Made by a program: the position numbers and the translations under genes. The notes below the pieces were generated by a model. It was not told the origin of the DNA and made no database searches. It saw only the letters and a program-made list of their open reading frames with translations. Shown here piece by piece: positions 16,298-23,557 of a stretch of 64,000 nucleotides of DNA; the stretch's first letter is position 1; each line of letters starts with the position of its first letter. This DNA comes from Elusimicrobiota bacterium. Its GTDB lineage: Bacteria; Elusimicrobiota; Elusimicrobia; UBA1565; UBA9628. The DNA is taken from NCBI GenBank assembly GCA_016218575.1, contig JACRDN010000020.1, positions 62,001 through 126,000 on the forward strand. Reading direction: 5' to 3'.

Positions 16298-17734
16298 TCA
16301 ACAGATGCGAAAGTAGCCGACCAGGCTGCAATGAAGCGGCCGGGCGAAATGGGAGGCCTTGGTGAGGCCGTCCCCCGTGGGCGTGCCTATGGACATGGAG
16401 GCGTAGCCCTCCCCCATGCCAAGCCCGTAAAAGGTCGGAGCGTTCTTGACGTAAATCGAGCACTGCATGCGCCGGCCCATGCGGGTCAAATGGTCCACGT
16501 TCATGGAGTGCATGGAGGCCGTATGGCGGTTGCCGCCCTCCGCCTCTCGGGCAAGCTCTATGGCCTTGTCCACGTCGGGGGCCGCGGTCACCGGCAGGAC
16601 GGGCATGAGCTGCTCGGTCCAAACCAGGGGATGGTCGTTGGGGACCTCGGCCCAAAGGATGCGCACGCTTTCCGGGACGTCGAGGCCCGCGGCCCGGGCG
16701 ATGACGCGGGCGTCACGACCCACGAACTCCCGGTTGAGCCTCGGCTCCTTGCAGCCGCGTCCTCCCTCCTGGATCACGAGGCGAGTCACGGCGTCCGCCT
16801 GGGAGGGCTTGAGCTCCCAGGCGCGTGAGTCCCGGCGCAGGGACTCGAGAAACCTCTCCCGCGCCGCGGCGGTCACGATCACTTCCTTCTCGGCCGTGCA
16901 GAGAACGTTATTGTCGAAGGAGGCGCCGGTCACGATGTCGGCGGCGCATTTCGGAAATTGAGCGGTCTCATCCACCACGGCGGGAGGATTTCCCGGGCCC
17001 GCGGCGATGGTCTTGCAGGCCTTCCCCGTGGTCATGGCGACCTTGACTATGGCCGGCCCCCCGGTCACGAGGTTGACGCTCACCGCGGGATGAGCCAAAA
17101 GGGCGCGGGTGAATTCCTGAGAGGCCGGGGCCACGGTCGAGATAAGCCCAGGGGGCGCCCCCGCCTCCACGGCGGCTTGGCTCAAGACCCTCATGGCCTC
17201 GGCCGAGCACTTGGCCGCGGCGGGATGGGGCGCGAACACCACGGCGTTGCCCGCCGAGAGGATGGAAATCGAGTTGTTGATCACCGTGGCCGCGGGGTTG
17301 GTCGAGGGGGTCACCGCGGCCACGACCCCGTAGGGCGCGTACTCGACCAAGGTCAGGCCCTTGTCTCCGGTGTAGGCCAGGGACTTCAAATCCTCCACGC
17401 CGGGGGTCCTCAGGGCGCAGACAAGGTTTTTCTGGACCTTGTCCGCCTCACGGCCCATTCCGGTTTCCTCTCGGGCAAGGCGGGCCAGGCGTTCGGCGGC
17501 GGCGACCGCGGCCTTTCTCATGGCCTCGATGACCTTTCGGCGGGCCTCCAAGCCCAGCTCTTGGAAGGCCTCCTGCGCCCTTTGCGCGGCGGCCACGGCC
17601 CCGTCCACGCTAGAGTGCGCCACGGGATCGCCGGCCGCGGCGGAAAGCACGGCCAAGGCTCCCCCGGAGGCGGAACCCGCCTCCAGACGCTTTAAGACCT
17701 CGCCCACGATGAGGGCTATCTCATCTGGCCGCAT
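16298..17734 (-). CDS. CoA-acylating aldehyde dehydrogenase, PduP/EutE type, with encapsulation helix
   Basis: Oxidises an aldehyde (here most likely acetaldehyde from DeoC) with NAD+ and CoA to acyl-CoA. The 478-residue length suits the family. The catalytic Cys279 is in FDNNVLCTAEKEV. Upstream are the cofactor-binding elements VAAVTPSTNPAATVINN and the LVTGGPAIVK loop. The first 20 residues ([19 protein letters not shown]) form an amphipathic helix joined by a Gly/Ala-rich linker, the normal arrangement for encapsulation. It overlaps the preceding BMC-P gene by 14 bases. No dedicated NADH-recycling alcohol dehydrogenase was found in the operon. Confidence 0.94.
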   Translation of the reverse strand: MRPDEIALIVGEVLKRLEAGSASGGALAVLSAAAGDPVAHSSVDGAVAAAQRAQEAFQELGLEARRKVIEAMRKAAVAAAERLARLAREETGMGREADKVQKNLVCALRTPGVEDLKSLAYTGDKGLTLVEYAPYGVVAAVTPSTNPAATVINNSISILSAGNAVVFAPHPAAAKCSAEAMRVLSQAAVEAGAPPGLISTVAPASQEFTRALLAHPAVSVNLVTGGPAIVKVAMTTGKACKTIAAGPGNPPAVVDETAQFPKCAADIVTGASFDNNVLCTAEKEVIVTAAARERFLESLRRDSRAWELKPSQADAVTRLVIQEGGRGCKEPRLNREFVGRDARVIARAAGLDVPESVRILWAEVPNDHPLVWTEQLMPVLPVTAAPDVDKAIELAREAEGGNRHTASMHSMNVDHLTRMGRRMQCSIYVKNAPTFYGLGMGEGYASMSIGTPTGDGLTKASHFARPLHCSLVGYFRIC

Positions 17735-18035
17735 GGACGGGGTCGCTTGATTTCCTGAAGACGATCTTGCCGCCTTGCTCCACCGAGTCCACGATGGCGA
17801 AGATCACGGCGTCCACGGGACTCCCGGAAGTCCGCGAGGTTTGGCGCGCGCTCGAGCCCTGGACGAGCAGCACGAGTTCACCCTCCCCCGCTCCCACGGA
17901 GTCCACCGCCACCAAGGGGTTCCCCTTGGGATTGTCGGATAGGTCGACGGGCTGCGCCAGCATGAGCTTGGACCCGATGAGCTTCGGGTCCTTCAGGGTG
18001 CAGACGACGTTGCCGGTGACTCGTGCGAAAATCAT
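17721..18035 (-). CDS. BMC-P pentameric shell vertex protein (EutN/CcmL), copy 3
   Basis: A 104-residue EutN/CcmL-family protein: [67 protein letters not shown]. This is the copy closest to canonical EutN, with the VGAG..E..L...GSSAR loop intact. The C-terminus has an added basic tail ([12 protein letters not shown]). Its start shares ATGA with the upstream BMC-H stop and its end overlaps the aldehyde dehydrogenase start. It is the first vertex gene of the operon and so probably the most strongly expressed of the three. Confidence 0.95.
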   Translation of the reverse strand: MIFARVTGNVVCTLKDPKLIGSKLMLAQPVDLSDNPKGNPLVAVDSVGAGEGELVLLVQGSSARQTSRTSGSPVDAVIFAIVDSVEQGGKIVFRKSSDPVHAAR

Positions 18036-18328
18036 TTCCTGCGGCTCAGGTTCTCGGCCAAGGAGATGGGCATCTTCCCCTCCAAGTCCGGATGCGGCTG
18101 GGGAATCACGTGCACGGCGATGAGCTCCCCGACCTTCTGGGCCGCAGCGGCGCCGGCGTCGCAGGCGGCCTTGGCCGCGGCGACCTCTCCCCGGAACAGC
18201 ACGGTGACAAGCCCCGTTCCCACCTTCTCGTAGCCCACGATCCTAACGTCGGCGGCCTTCACGGCCGCATCCGCGGCCTCAATGCACGCCACCAATCCGC
18301 GCGTCTCGATCATTCCTAATGCAGTCAT
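18032..18328 (-). CDS. BMC-H microcompartment shell protein (first in operon)
   Basis: A 98-residue single BMC domain: [26 protein letters not shown], pore stretch [37 protein letters not shown], then a short polar tail. It forms hexamers for the shell facets. A strong ribosome-binding site (GGAGG, 5 bases before the ATG at 18328) suggests high translation, as expected of the major shell protein. Compared with the copy at 13084-13383 the pore has Thr instead of Ser and the C-terminal tail differs. It sits between pduL and the BMC-P gene. Confidence 0.95.
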   Translation of the reverse strand: MTALGMIETRGLVACIEAADAAVKAADVRIVGYEKVGTGLVTVLFRGEVAAAKAACDAGAAAAQKVGELIAVHVIPQPHPDLEGKMPISLAENLSRRK

Positions 18329-18359
18329 GTTTCCTCCATGTAAGTGGCGGGGGTCTCTT

Positions 18360-18998
18360 TCATGCGATGTTGACCTTCTCTCCGTTCTTGATCCAGGCCG
18401 CGTTGGCCTCGTCCGTGTCCAAATGGAACTCGAGGCTGAATTGGTCCGAGATCCGGCACAGCACCTGCTCGAAAACGAGCTCCCGGGGCCCGCCCACGCC
18501 GGCTCGGACCCGCACGACCTCCCCGTCCTTGATGCCCATGGCCTGGGCCTCGAGCGGGTGAAAATGAATGTGCCGCCGGGCGATGATGAGGCCCTCTTTG
18601 ATCTCGAGCGTCCCTGCCGGGCCGATCACGCGCACCGGGGCCGAGCCCTCGAGTTTGCCCGAGTCGCGGATGGGAGGGCGCAGGCCCAAAGCCTGCGCGT
18701 CGGTCTGTGAAATCTCGATCTGGGTCTTGGGGCGGTGGGGGGCGATCAAGCGCACGTTCTCGATCTTGCCCTTGGGCCCCTCCACGGCCACTGTTTCGTA
18801 GCAGGCCCAGAACCCGGGCTGCTTGACCGAGCGGAATTTCCTAGGCTGGCGGGCCTTGCCGAAAAGCGCGTCCCAATGCTCCTGGGTGAAATGCGCGTGG
18901 CGGTTGGAGACCCCGACCGGTATCGGGCTCTTGGAGCGCTCCATGCGCGACACGATCTCGGCCGTGATCTTCTTGGCCAGCTCGGGATTCTGTTCCAT
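18360..18998 (-). CDS. pduL: phosphate acyltransferase PduL
   Basis: Converts acyl-CoA and phosphate to acyl phosphate and CoA, recycling CoA inside the compartment. The 212-residue protein has the metal-binding histidines of the two barrels: [10 protein letters not shown] (His34, His36, His41) and [12 protein letters not shown] (His143, His145, His147). The first 22 residues ([21 protein letters not shown]) form a typical encapsulation helix, followed by [12 protein letters not shown]. It is the second gene of the operon, 20 bases after tpiA. The acetyl phosphate could be used for ATP by an acetate kinase that lies outside this window. Confidence 0.94.
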   Translation of the reverse strand: MEQNPELAKKITAEIVSRMERSKSPIPVGVSNRHAHFTQEHWDALFGKARQPRKFRSVKQPGFWACYETVAVEGPKGKIENVRLIAPHRPKTQIEISQTDAQALGLRPPIRDSGKLEGSAPVRVIGPAGTLEIKEGLIIARRHIHFHPLEAQAMGIKDGEVVRVRAGVGGPRELVFEQVLCRISDQFSLEFHLDTDEANAAWIKNGEKVNIA

Positions 18999-19018
18999 AG
19001 TAATTCAGTGACAGTTAC

Positions 19019-19783
19019 TTAATTATTCCGAAAGTGAACGATGCGCAAAAACGAGATGGGCTTCAAGCTCTCTCCCCCGACCAAGGCCCCATCGATATCG
19101 GGCTGGGCCATCAAGGAATCCGCGTTCTCCGCCTTGACCGAGCCCCCATAGAGGATGCGCAGGCCCGATGCGAAGCCTTCTCCGTAAAGCTTGGCCGCGT
19201 TCTTGCGGATGAAAAGGTGGGCTTCCTGGGCCTGGGCCGGGGTGGCGGTGCGGCCCGTGCCGATGGCCCAGACCGGCTCGTAGGCGACTATGAGGCGCGA
19301 AATTTCCTGTGGGGCAAACCCTTCCAAAGCCTTCATCTGGGCCTCGAGCACGCGGAAGGTTTTCTGAGACTCTCGCTCCTCCAAGGTCTCGCCGACGCAG
19401 ACGATGGGGACAAGCCCCGCCGCCAAGGCGCTTTTAAGCTTCTTCTGCACGGCCTCGTTCGTGTCCCCAAAGAGCCTGCGGCGCTCGCTATGGCCTATGA
19501 GGACCATCTGGCAGCCGGCATCCACGAGCTGGGCAGGGGAAATCTCCCCGGTGAAGGCCCCCTGGCTTTCCCAAAAAACATCCTGGGCCCCCAGGCGCAC
19601 GGAGCCTCCCTCGAGCGTTTCGGCGACGACCGAAAGCGCGGTGAAGGGAACGCAAAGGGCGACCTCTCCGGGAGAGCCCGCCGCCCCCTCCTTGACCGCG
19701 CGCGCCAGCTCCACGGATTGGGCCAAGGTGAGGTGCATTTTCCAGTTTCCGGCGATGAGGGGTCGGCGCAAAGAAGAGGTCAT
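19019..19783 (-). CDS. tpiA: triosephosphate isomerase
   Basis: Interconverts glyceraldehyde-3-phosphate and dihydroxyacetone phosphate. The 254-residue protein has the normal family length and motifs: AGNWKMHLTL at the start (catalytic Lys), VLIGHSERRRLFGD (catalytic His), VAYEPVWAIGTGRTAT (catalytic Glu) and ILYGGSVKAENADSLM. It is the first gene of the microcompartment operon, which is unusual for tpiA and fits the DeoC reaction, whose product is glyceraldehyde-3-phosphate. No encapsulation helix is visible, so it should act in the cytosol. The start lies directly after a 25-bp palindrome, and no good Shine-Dalgarno sequence is present, so translation may be affected by that structure. Confidence 0.96.
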   Translation of the reverse strand: MTSSLRRPLIAGNWKMHLTLAQSVELARAVKEGAAGSPGEVALCVPFTALSVVAETLEGGSVRLGAQDVFWESQGAFTGEISPAQLVDAGCQMVLIGHSERRRLFGDTNEAVQKKLKSALAAGLVPIVCVGETLEERESQKTFRVLEAQMKALEGFAPQEISRLIVAYEPVWAIGTGRTATPAQAQEAHLFIRKNAAKLYGEGFASGLRILYGGSVKAENADSLMAQPDIDGALVGGESLKPISFLRIVHFRNN

Positions 19784-19792
19784 TTATTATCG

Positions 19793-19817
19793 GCTTGTGG
19801 CCAAAGTGGCCACAAGC
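19793..19817 (-). promoter_or_regulatory. 25-bp palindrome in the BMC operon leader, possible operator
   Basis: The sequence is a perfect inverted repeat with 11-base arms (GCTTGTGGCCA and its complement) around a 3-base centre. It lies between the predicted transcription start and the tpiA start codon, only 9 bases from the ATG. A symmetrical site of this size just downstream of a strong promoter is the usual arrangement for a dimeric repressor. It would also fold in RNA and could mask the tpiA start. No poly-U run follows, so it is not an intrinsic terminator. The regulator is not identified; no LacI, DeoR or GntR-type gene is seen next to it. Confidence 0.6.
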
Positions 19818-19850
19818 ATTCCGTCAGCGGGAGGTATTCTATCGGAATGC
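19816..19850 (-). promoter_or_regulatory. 8-bp inverted repeat straddling the -10 of the BMC promoter
   Basis: GCATTCCG at 19816-19823 is repeated in inverted form as CGGAATGC at 19843-19850 (8 of 8), with a 19-base interval that contains the -10 box at 19836-19841. One arm lies in the spacer of the promoter and the other just after the start point. A dimer bound here would occlude RNA polymerase. The two bases shared with the 25-bp palindrome mean both sites touch each other, so they could be alternatives or cooperate. Chance occurrence of an 8-bp pair is possible, so confidence is moderate. Confidence 0.45.
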
Positions 19851-19864
19851 CGGGGGCTTGTCAA
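19836..19864 (-). promoter_or_regulatory. sigma70-type promoter of the microcompartment operon
   Basis: On the minus strand the -35 box TTGACA (19859-19864) is followed by a 17-base spacer and the -10 box TAGAAT (19836-19841). This is close to consensus and has ideal spacing. It lies in the only sizeable gap upstream of tpiA (19784-19876) and points into the BMC operon. The start of transcription would be near 19829, giving a leader of about 45 bases that includes the 25-bp palindrome. Confidence 0.75.
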
Positions 19865-19876
19865 ATTATGCAACGA

Positions 19877-20755
19877 CTATTGGCGCCCGAGAGGAGCGGA
19901 AGCCGTGATCGCGCGGGAAAAGAATGTCGCGTTATAGCCTCGCGCAAGCTCGGGCTCCTTTAGGAAATAACTCGACCAGGGGACGGCTAAAGTGTAGCCG
20001 CTATCCTTTTGTTCAAGCGCGGTCTCTTTGCAGTCCGAGGCCGCGCCTCCCGAGCAAACCCAGGCGCTCCCTTTTTTATAGCGGTTGAGGACGGCCAAAA
20101 TCTCGTCTTGGGAGAAGATCGCGCCGGGCCCCGCGTGCAGCAGGTAGCCCATGGGTCGATAATTCTTATCCCAAGAAGTCCCCCTGCCGATCGAGGCGTG
20201 CACGTTGCCCGCCAGAACCACCGCATGATCCTTGCGCAGGCGCAGGAAGGCGTCCTTGATATTTCGCGCCATGCCGCTGTCGCGCTCCTGCGCTCCCGCG
20301 GAGATTCCGGGATCGAAGCAAACGACCTCGACTCCGGGAATGGACCGCACCGCCTCCAAAAGGCCCGCCATCGCCCGGCTGGAGCGGCCGTCCTGGAAAT
20401 CCCTGCTGAAAAAAGCCGTCTTTTTGAGAATATCAATTCGCCCGGTTTCAAGAAACGAATCAATCGCATGCTGCTCTCCGGCCGGAATCTCAACGGCCAA
20501 GAAAGCTGATCGGCCGTTTCTGGCGATCAATCTCAGAAGCCCCTGAACGAAAGCCGGGGCCTCGTTGGTCCCGTGCATTTCCCCCAAGATGATGACATCA
20601 TAACCCTTGAGCTCCGGGAACATCCGGTCGGGCAGCTCGACCGGGCTCTCAAGTTTGATCGCGTTGCGTATGATGAATTCGGGAGAAGGGGCCGCCGCGG
20701 CGAGCCCGGGCTGAATGGCGGCGAAAGTTATCAACAGAACTTCGCCGCGAAGCAT
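19877..20755 (-). CDS. secreted Tiki/ChaN-EreA-like protein
   Basis: A 292-residue protein with a signal peptide (LLITFAAIQPGLAAAA). The mature part has the ILGEMHGTNEAPAF motif, followed by a conserved EIPAGEQHAI stretch and a later VLAGNVHASIG. This pattern of GExH, an E...H pair and GNxH belongs to the Tiki/TraB/ChaN/erythromycin-esterase-like superfamily, which includes putative haem-binding and metallo-hydrolase proteins. A specific substrate cannot be named. The first codons lie inside an imperfect palindrome (20727-20765), which could affect translation. It is upstream of the BMC promoter and has no visible terminator. Confidence 0.72.
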   Translation of the reverse strand: MLRGEVLLITFAAIQPGLAAAAPSPEFIIRNAIKLESPVELPDRMFPELKGYDVIILGEMHGTNEAPAFVQGLLRLIARNGRSAFLAVEIPAGEQHAIDSFLETGRIDILKKTAFFSRDFQDGRSSRAMAGLLEAVRSIPGVEVVCFDPGISAGAQERDSGMARNIKDAFLRLRKDHAVVLAGNVHASIGRGTSWDKNYRPMGYLLHAGPGAIFSQDEILAVLNRYKKGSAWVCSGGAASDCKETALEQKDSGYTLAVPWSSYFLKEPELARGYNATFFSRAITASAPLGRQ

Positions 20756-20765
20756 TGTGGATAAC
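20727..20765. repeat. imperfect palindromic repeat, copy A (REP-like)
   Basis: Two 18-base arms (20727-20744 and 20748-20765) match at 14 positions around a CCG centre. The core AACTTCGCCGCGAAG is shared exactly with the perfect palindrome at 28206-28246, and both have outer ends of the type TTATC...GATAA. This copy spans the start codon and first codons of the Tiki-like gene, where it also contains TTATCCACA on the minus strand. The shared core and symmetry suggest a dispersed palindromic repeat family. Confidence 0.55.
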
Positions 20766-20770
20766 TTCCG

Positions 20771-21364
20771 CTAGTACTCCGAAAGCGGAATGACCAGTTC
20801 TCCCATGGTCCCGGGGTGGTAGTCGTCCTTGAACAGAGACTTGGGACTGCGCTTGACGCGGATGGCGAAGACCCTGGCCCGGCGGGCCTGCTGGATGTCG
20901 GAGTCGCTGTCGCCGAAAAAGAGGACGTAGTTGCCGCTTTGCAGGTATTGATGCTTGTTCTCGCGGCTCGTGAAATGGAACTGGCCGCGGCCGACCAGGT
21001 GCCGCCACTCCTTCTTCAAGGGCTCGGCATCCACCGCGGGGCGGGCGGTGAGGATGGCTACCCGGAAGCCGAAAACCCTGAACATCCAGGCCAGGACGTA
21101 GGGGATGAGCTTGGGCTTCTCCAAGTCGTAGGACTGGTTGACGACGGACCAGAAAGCCTCGGAGAAGGGCTGGGCCGTGTTGGCGAAGGCGCGGCTCAAG
21201 GCCGGGGTGGAGAAGACCAAGGTGTCGTCGTAGTCAAAGGCCACCCCCAGCCGGCAGATGGTGACCAGGCTAAAGACGAGGCCCCAGCAGCTCAGAGCCG
21301 CCAGGAACTTCTTGGTCCTCGTCCAGTAGGCGTCGGCTTTGGCTCGGACATTCTTAAGTACCAT
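20771..21364 (-). CDS. AphA-like class B acid phosphatase (HAD superfamily), membrane-anchored
   Basis: A 197-residue HAD-type phosphatase. An N-terminal hydrophobic stretch (FLAALSCWGLVFSLVTICRLGVA, about 19-41) acts as signal or anchor; immediately after comes motif I, FDYDDTLVFSTPAL, with two nucleophile and acid Asps as in class B phosphatases (AphA has DDTVLFSSP). Motif II is in ILTARPA and motif III/IV in FFGDSDSDIQQA. Such enzymes strip phosphate from nucleotides in the periplasm. It overlaps the 5'-nucleotidase gene by 11 bases, so the two are probably used together to scavenge nucleotides. Substrate is inferred from family only. Confidence 0.82.
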   Translation of the reverse strand: MVLKNVRAKADAYWTRTKKFLAALSCWGLVFSLVTICRLGVAFDYDDTLVFSTPALSRAFANTAQPFSEAFWSVVNQSYDLEKPKLIPYVLAWMFRVFGFRVAILTARPAVDAEPLKKEWRHLVGRGQFHFTSRENKHQYLQSGNYVLFFGDSDSDIQQARRARVFAIRVKRSPKSLFKDDYHPGTMGELVIPLSEY

Positions 21365-22901
21365 GGGAATCCCCCCGCCCCGGCCCCGAGCGCAGGCGTC
21401 CCCCGGAGGGGACGGCGATCAGGCCCTGTTTCCGGGCGCACTCGCGCAGCACGTCGCGCAAAAGCGTCTTGGTGTTCTCCTGCTTTTGGGCCAAGGCGAA
21501 GGGCGTGTAGCCGTCCCCCCCCTTGACCATGAAATCGATGGTGGCGACCTCGTAGGACGCCTCGTCGTCGAGGGGCCTGCCTCCCACCAGGACCGCGGCC
21601 GCGCGCCGGCCCTGGGCGCCGTCGCGGTCATAGGAAAATTCCACTCCGGACACCTGGAGCATGCCCTTGCTGCGCCCGACGCCGTAGTCGAGTATCTCCC
21701 GCACGAGGGCCCCCTTCATGGACAGCCTCACCACGTAGTTGTCGAAAGGCATGACGTTGAAGATGTCTCGCACCGTGACCGGACCGGCCTCGAGATCGGC
21801 GCGGATGCCGCCGCCGTTCTGGAAGGCGATGTCGGCCCGGGCCCAGGAGCGCTCGCAGTCCGTCATCCAGTCGCCCAAGGAGGATTCCCCCTCCCGATTG
21901 CGCGAGAGCCGGGCCGCGGCCGTGGCCACGACCACATCGAAGATCGCCTTGACCCGCGACTCGTATTTGCCGGAGAGCGCCAAGACCCCCGGGTCCTCGC
22001 CCCACTCGTCGGCCCACAGATCCAGGAGCTCCCCTCGGGAAGCCGCGACCTTCTTGGTCTTGGGGTCGATCTCGAGCGTTACCCGTCCCACCTGGCTCAA
22101 GGTGGAGCCCGCCTGGGTGATGAGGGTGCCGTAGGTCGCGTCGCGCACGGGGACCCTCAAAGGCGTATGGGTGTGCCCGCCCACGATCAAGTCGATGCCC
22201 TCGACCTGGGAGGCCACAGTCTGGTCTCCCTCGAAGGGACCCATGTCCGGACTCTCGAAGCCCACGTGGGTCGCGGCTATGATCACCGTGGCCCCCCGCG
22301 CCCGCAAAGCCTTGACCGCCTCGCGGGCGGCCTCGACCTCGCGGCGGAACTCCAGGCCAGCGAAGTTCTCCGGGAAGGTGAGCTGCCTCATGTGCGTGGT
22401 GGTCAGGCCGAATATCCCGACTTTCACCCCGGCTACTTCCTTGACGATCCAGGGCTTTAGGTAGGCGACGCGCTGGCCGTCCTTGCGGTAAATGTTGGCG
22501 GCCAGGACCGGGATCTTGGCCATGCCCGAGAGCTCCTTCAACCGAGCCTCGCCGAAATCGAAATCGTGGTTGCCCACGGCTACGGCGTCGTAGCCCAAGG
22601 CGTTGAATATCTCCACGGCGGACTCGCCCCGGCTCAAGCTTCCCTCGGGCGTGCCCTGGAACCAGTCGCCGGCGTCGATAAGAAGCTTGGGCCCGGCCTC
22701 TTTCTTCAGCACGTTCGAAAGGACCGCGGCGCCGCCGATGAGGCGGCTGGGGTCGGCCTGGTAAAAGGAGGCCGGGCGGGACCTGATCCAGCCGTGGATG
22801 TCGTTGGTGTGGTAAACGAAGATCTTGAGGCTCTCGGCCCCGGAGGCTCCCGCGAGAAGAAGCAGCCAGAGCGCCAGGAAGCGGATCGCCGATTTGCCCA
22901 T
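21354..22901 (-). CDS. secreted 5'-nucleotidase (UshA family)
   Basis: Periplasmic enzyme that removes 5'-phosphate from nucleotides. The 515-residue protein has a signal peptide (GKSAIRFLALWLLLLAGASGA), the metallophosphoesterase motifs TNDIHGW, DAGDWFQGTPEG, VGNHDFDFG, ATHVGFES and GGHTHTP, and the C-terminal nucleotide-binding domain with NGGGIRAD and the end motif FMVKGGDGYTPF. A GTG at 22919 would add 6 residues and overlap the previous gene by 7 bases; the ATG at 22901 puts the signal peptide at the N-terminus. With the neighbouring phosphatase and phosphoribosyltransferase it forms a nucleotide-salvage group upstream of the deoxyribose-phosphate compartment operon. Confidence 0.93.
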   Translation of the reverse strand: MGKSAIRFLALWLLLLAGASGAESLKIFVYHTNDIHGWIRSRPASFYQADPSRLIGGAAVLSNVLKKEAGPKLLIDAGDWFQGTPEGSLSRGESAVEIFNALGYDAVAVGNHDFDFGEARLKELSGMAKIPVLAANIYRKDGQRVAYLKPWIVKEVAGVKVGIFGLTTTHMRQLTFPENFAGLEFRREVEAAREAVKALRARGATVIIAATHVGFESPDMGPFEGDQTVASQVEGIDLIVGGHTHTPLRVPVRDATYGTLITQAGSTLSQVGRVTLEIDPKTKKVAASRGELLDLWADEWGEDPGVLALSGKYESRVKAIFDVVVATAAARLSRNREGESSLGDWMTDCERSWARADIAFQNGGGIRADLEAGPVTVRDIFNVMPFDNYVVRLSMKGALVREILDYGVGRSKGMLQVSGVEFSYDRDGAQGRRAAAVLVGGRPLDDEASYEVATIDFMVKGGDGYTPFALAQKQENTKTLLRDVLRECARKQGLIAVPSGGRLRSGPGRGDSHGT

Positions 22902-22912
22902 CGGGCGCAATT

Positions 22913-23557
22913 CTACCACTTTCCCCGGGCCGACTCCAGAATCTCGACGACCTCATCATCGGAAGTCTGCTCGAAATCCTGATACTGGTTTCCCACCGCG
23001 ATGAAGGGCTCCGGCTCGAACAGGCAGACGAAAGAGTCCATCTCGCGCCGGATCTCCGCGGCGACCTCGGCGCAGGCCACGGGAACGGCCAAAGTCACGG
23101 AGCTGGGGCCGCGGCTCCGCACGGCCAGAGCGGCGGCGCGGGCCGAGGCTCCCGTGGCCAGGCCGTCGTCCACGAGGAATACCTGCTTTCCCCGAAGCTG
23201 CGCCGCGGGCCGGCCGCCGCGATAAAGGTCCTGCCTGCGCCGGATCTCCGCGAGCTGGCGCCCGAGCTCCTCTTGAATATAATCCGGCCCGACCCCGAGC
23301 CGCGCTATGAGATCCTGGTTGAAGACAGGCCTTGGAATCTCCCACTCGGCCACGGCCCCGATGGCGAGCTCCGGATCGGCCGGAGCTCGAAGCTTGCGCG
23401 CCACCACGATGTCGAGGGGGATCTCGAGGGCCCTGGCCACCTCATAGCCCACCTCCACTCCGCCCCGGGGCAAGGCCAGGACGATAGCGGGACCGGCGCG
23501 CAAGGGCAGTAGCCTTTGCGCCAACTTCCGGCCCGCGGCCCGGCGGTCCCTAAACAT
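22913..23557 (-). CDS. phosphoribosyltransferase family protein
   Basis: A 214-residue type I phosphoribosyltransferase. The PRPP-binding loop is VFLVDDGLATGASARAA (two acidic residues followed by GxATGxS), preceded by the flexible loop around ALPRGGVEVGYEVA and an ARKLRAPADPELAIGAV stretch. The same architecture occurs in proteins of the DUF1269/erythronate-type PRT group that act on purine bases or unknown substrates. The start at 23557 (MFRDRRAAG) is at the family's usual beginning and overlaps asnB by 8 bases. Substrate uncertain. Confidence 0.85.
   Translation of the reverse strand: MFRDRRAAGRKLAQRLLPLRAGPAIVLALPRGGVEVGYEVARALEIPLDIVVARKLRAPADPELAIGAVAEWEIPRPVFNQDLIARLGVGPDYIQEELGRQLAEIRRRQDLYRGGRPAAQLRGKQVFLVDDGLATGASARAAALAVRSRGPSSVTLAVPVACAEVAAEIRREMDSFVCLFEPEPFIAVGNQYQDFEQTSDDEVVEILESARGKW

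Noticed and set aside
13084-18998. Assignment of the BMC to the ethanolamine, propanediol or fucose/rhamnose (PVM) type
   Set aside because: No ethanolamine lyase, diol dehydratase, glycyl-radical enzyme or class II fuculose aldolase is present; DeoC is the only aldolase, which favours the SPU type.
20752-20764. DnaA box TTATCCACA within the palindrome
   Set aside because: It is a single box formed by the palindrome at a gene start. One box has no weight as an origin or operator signal.
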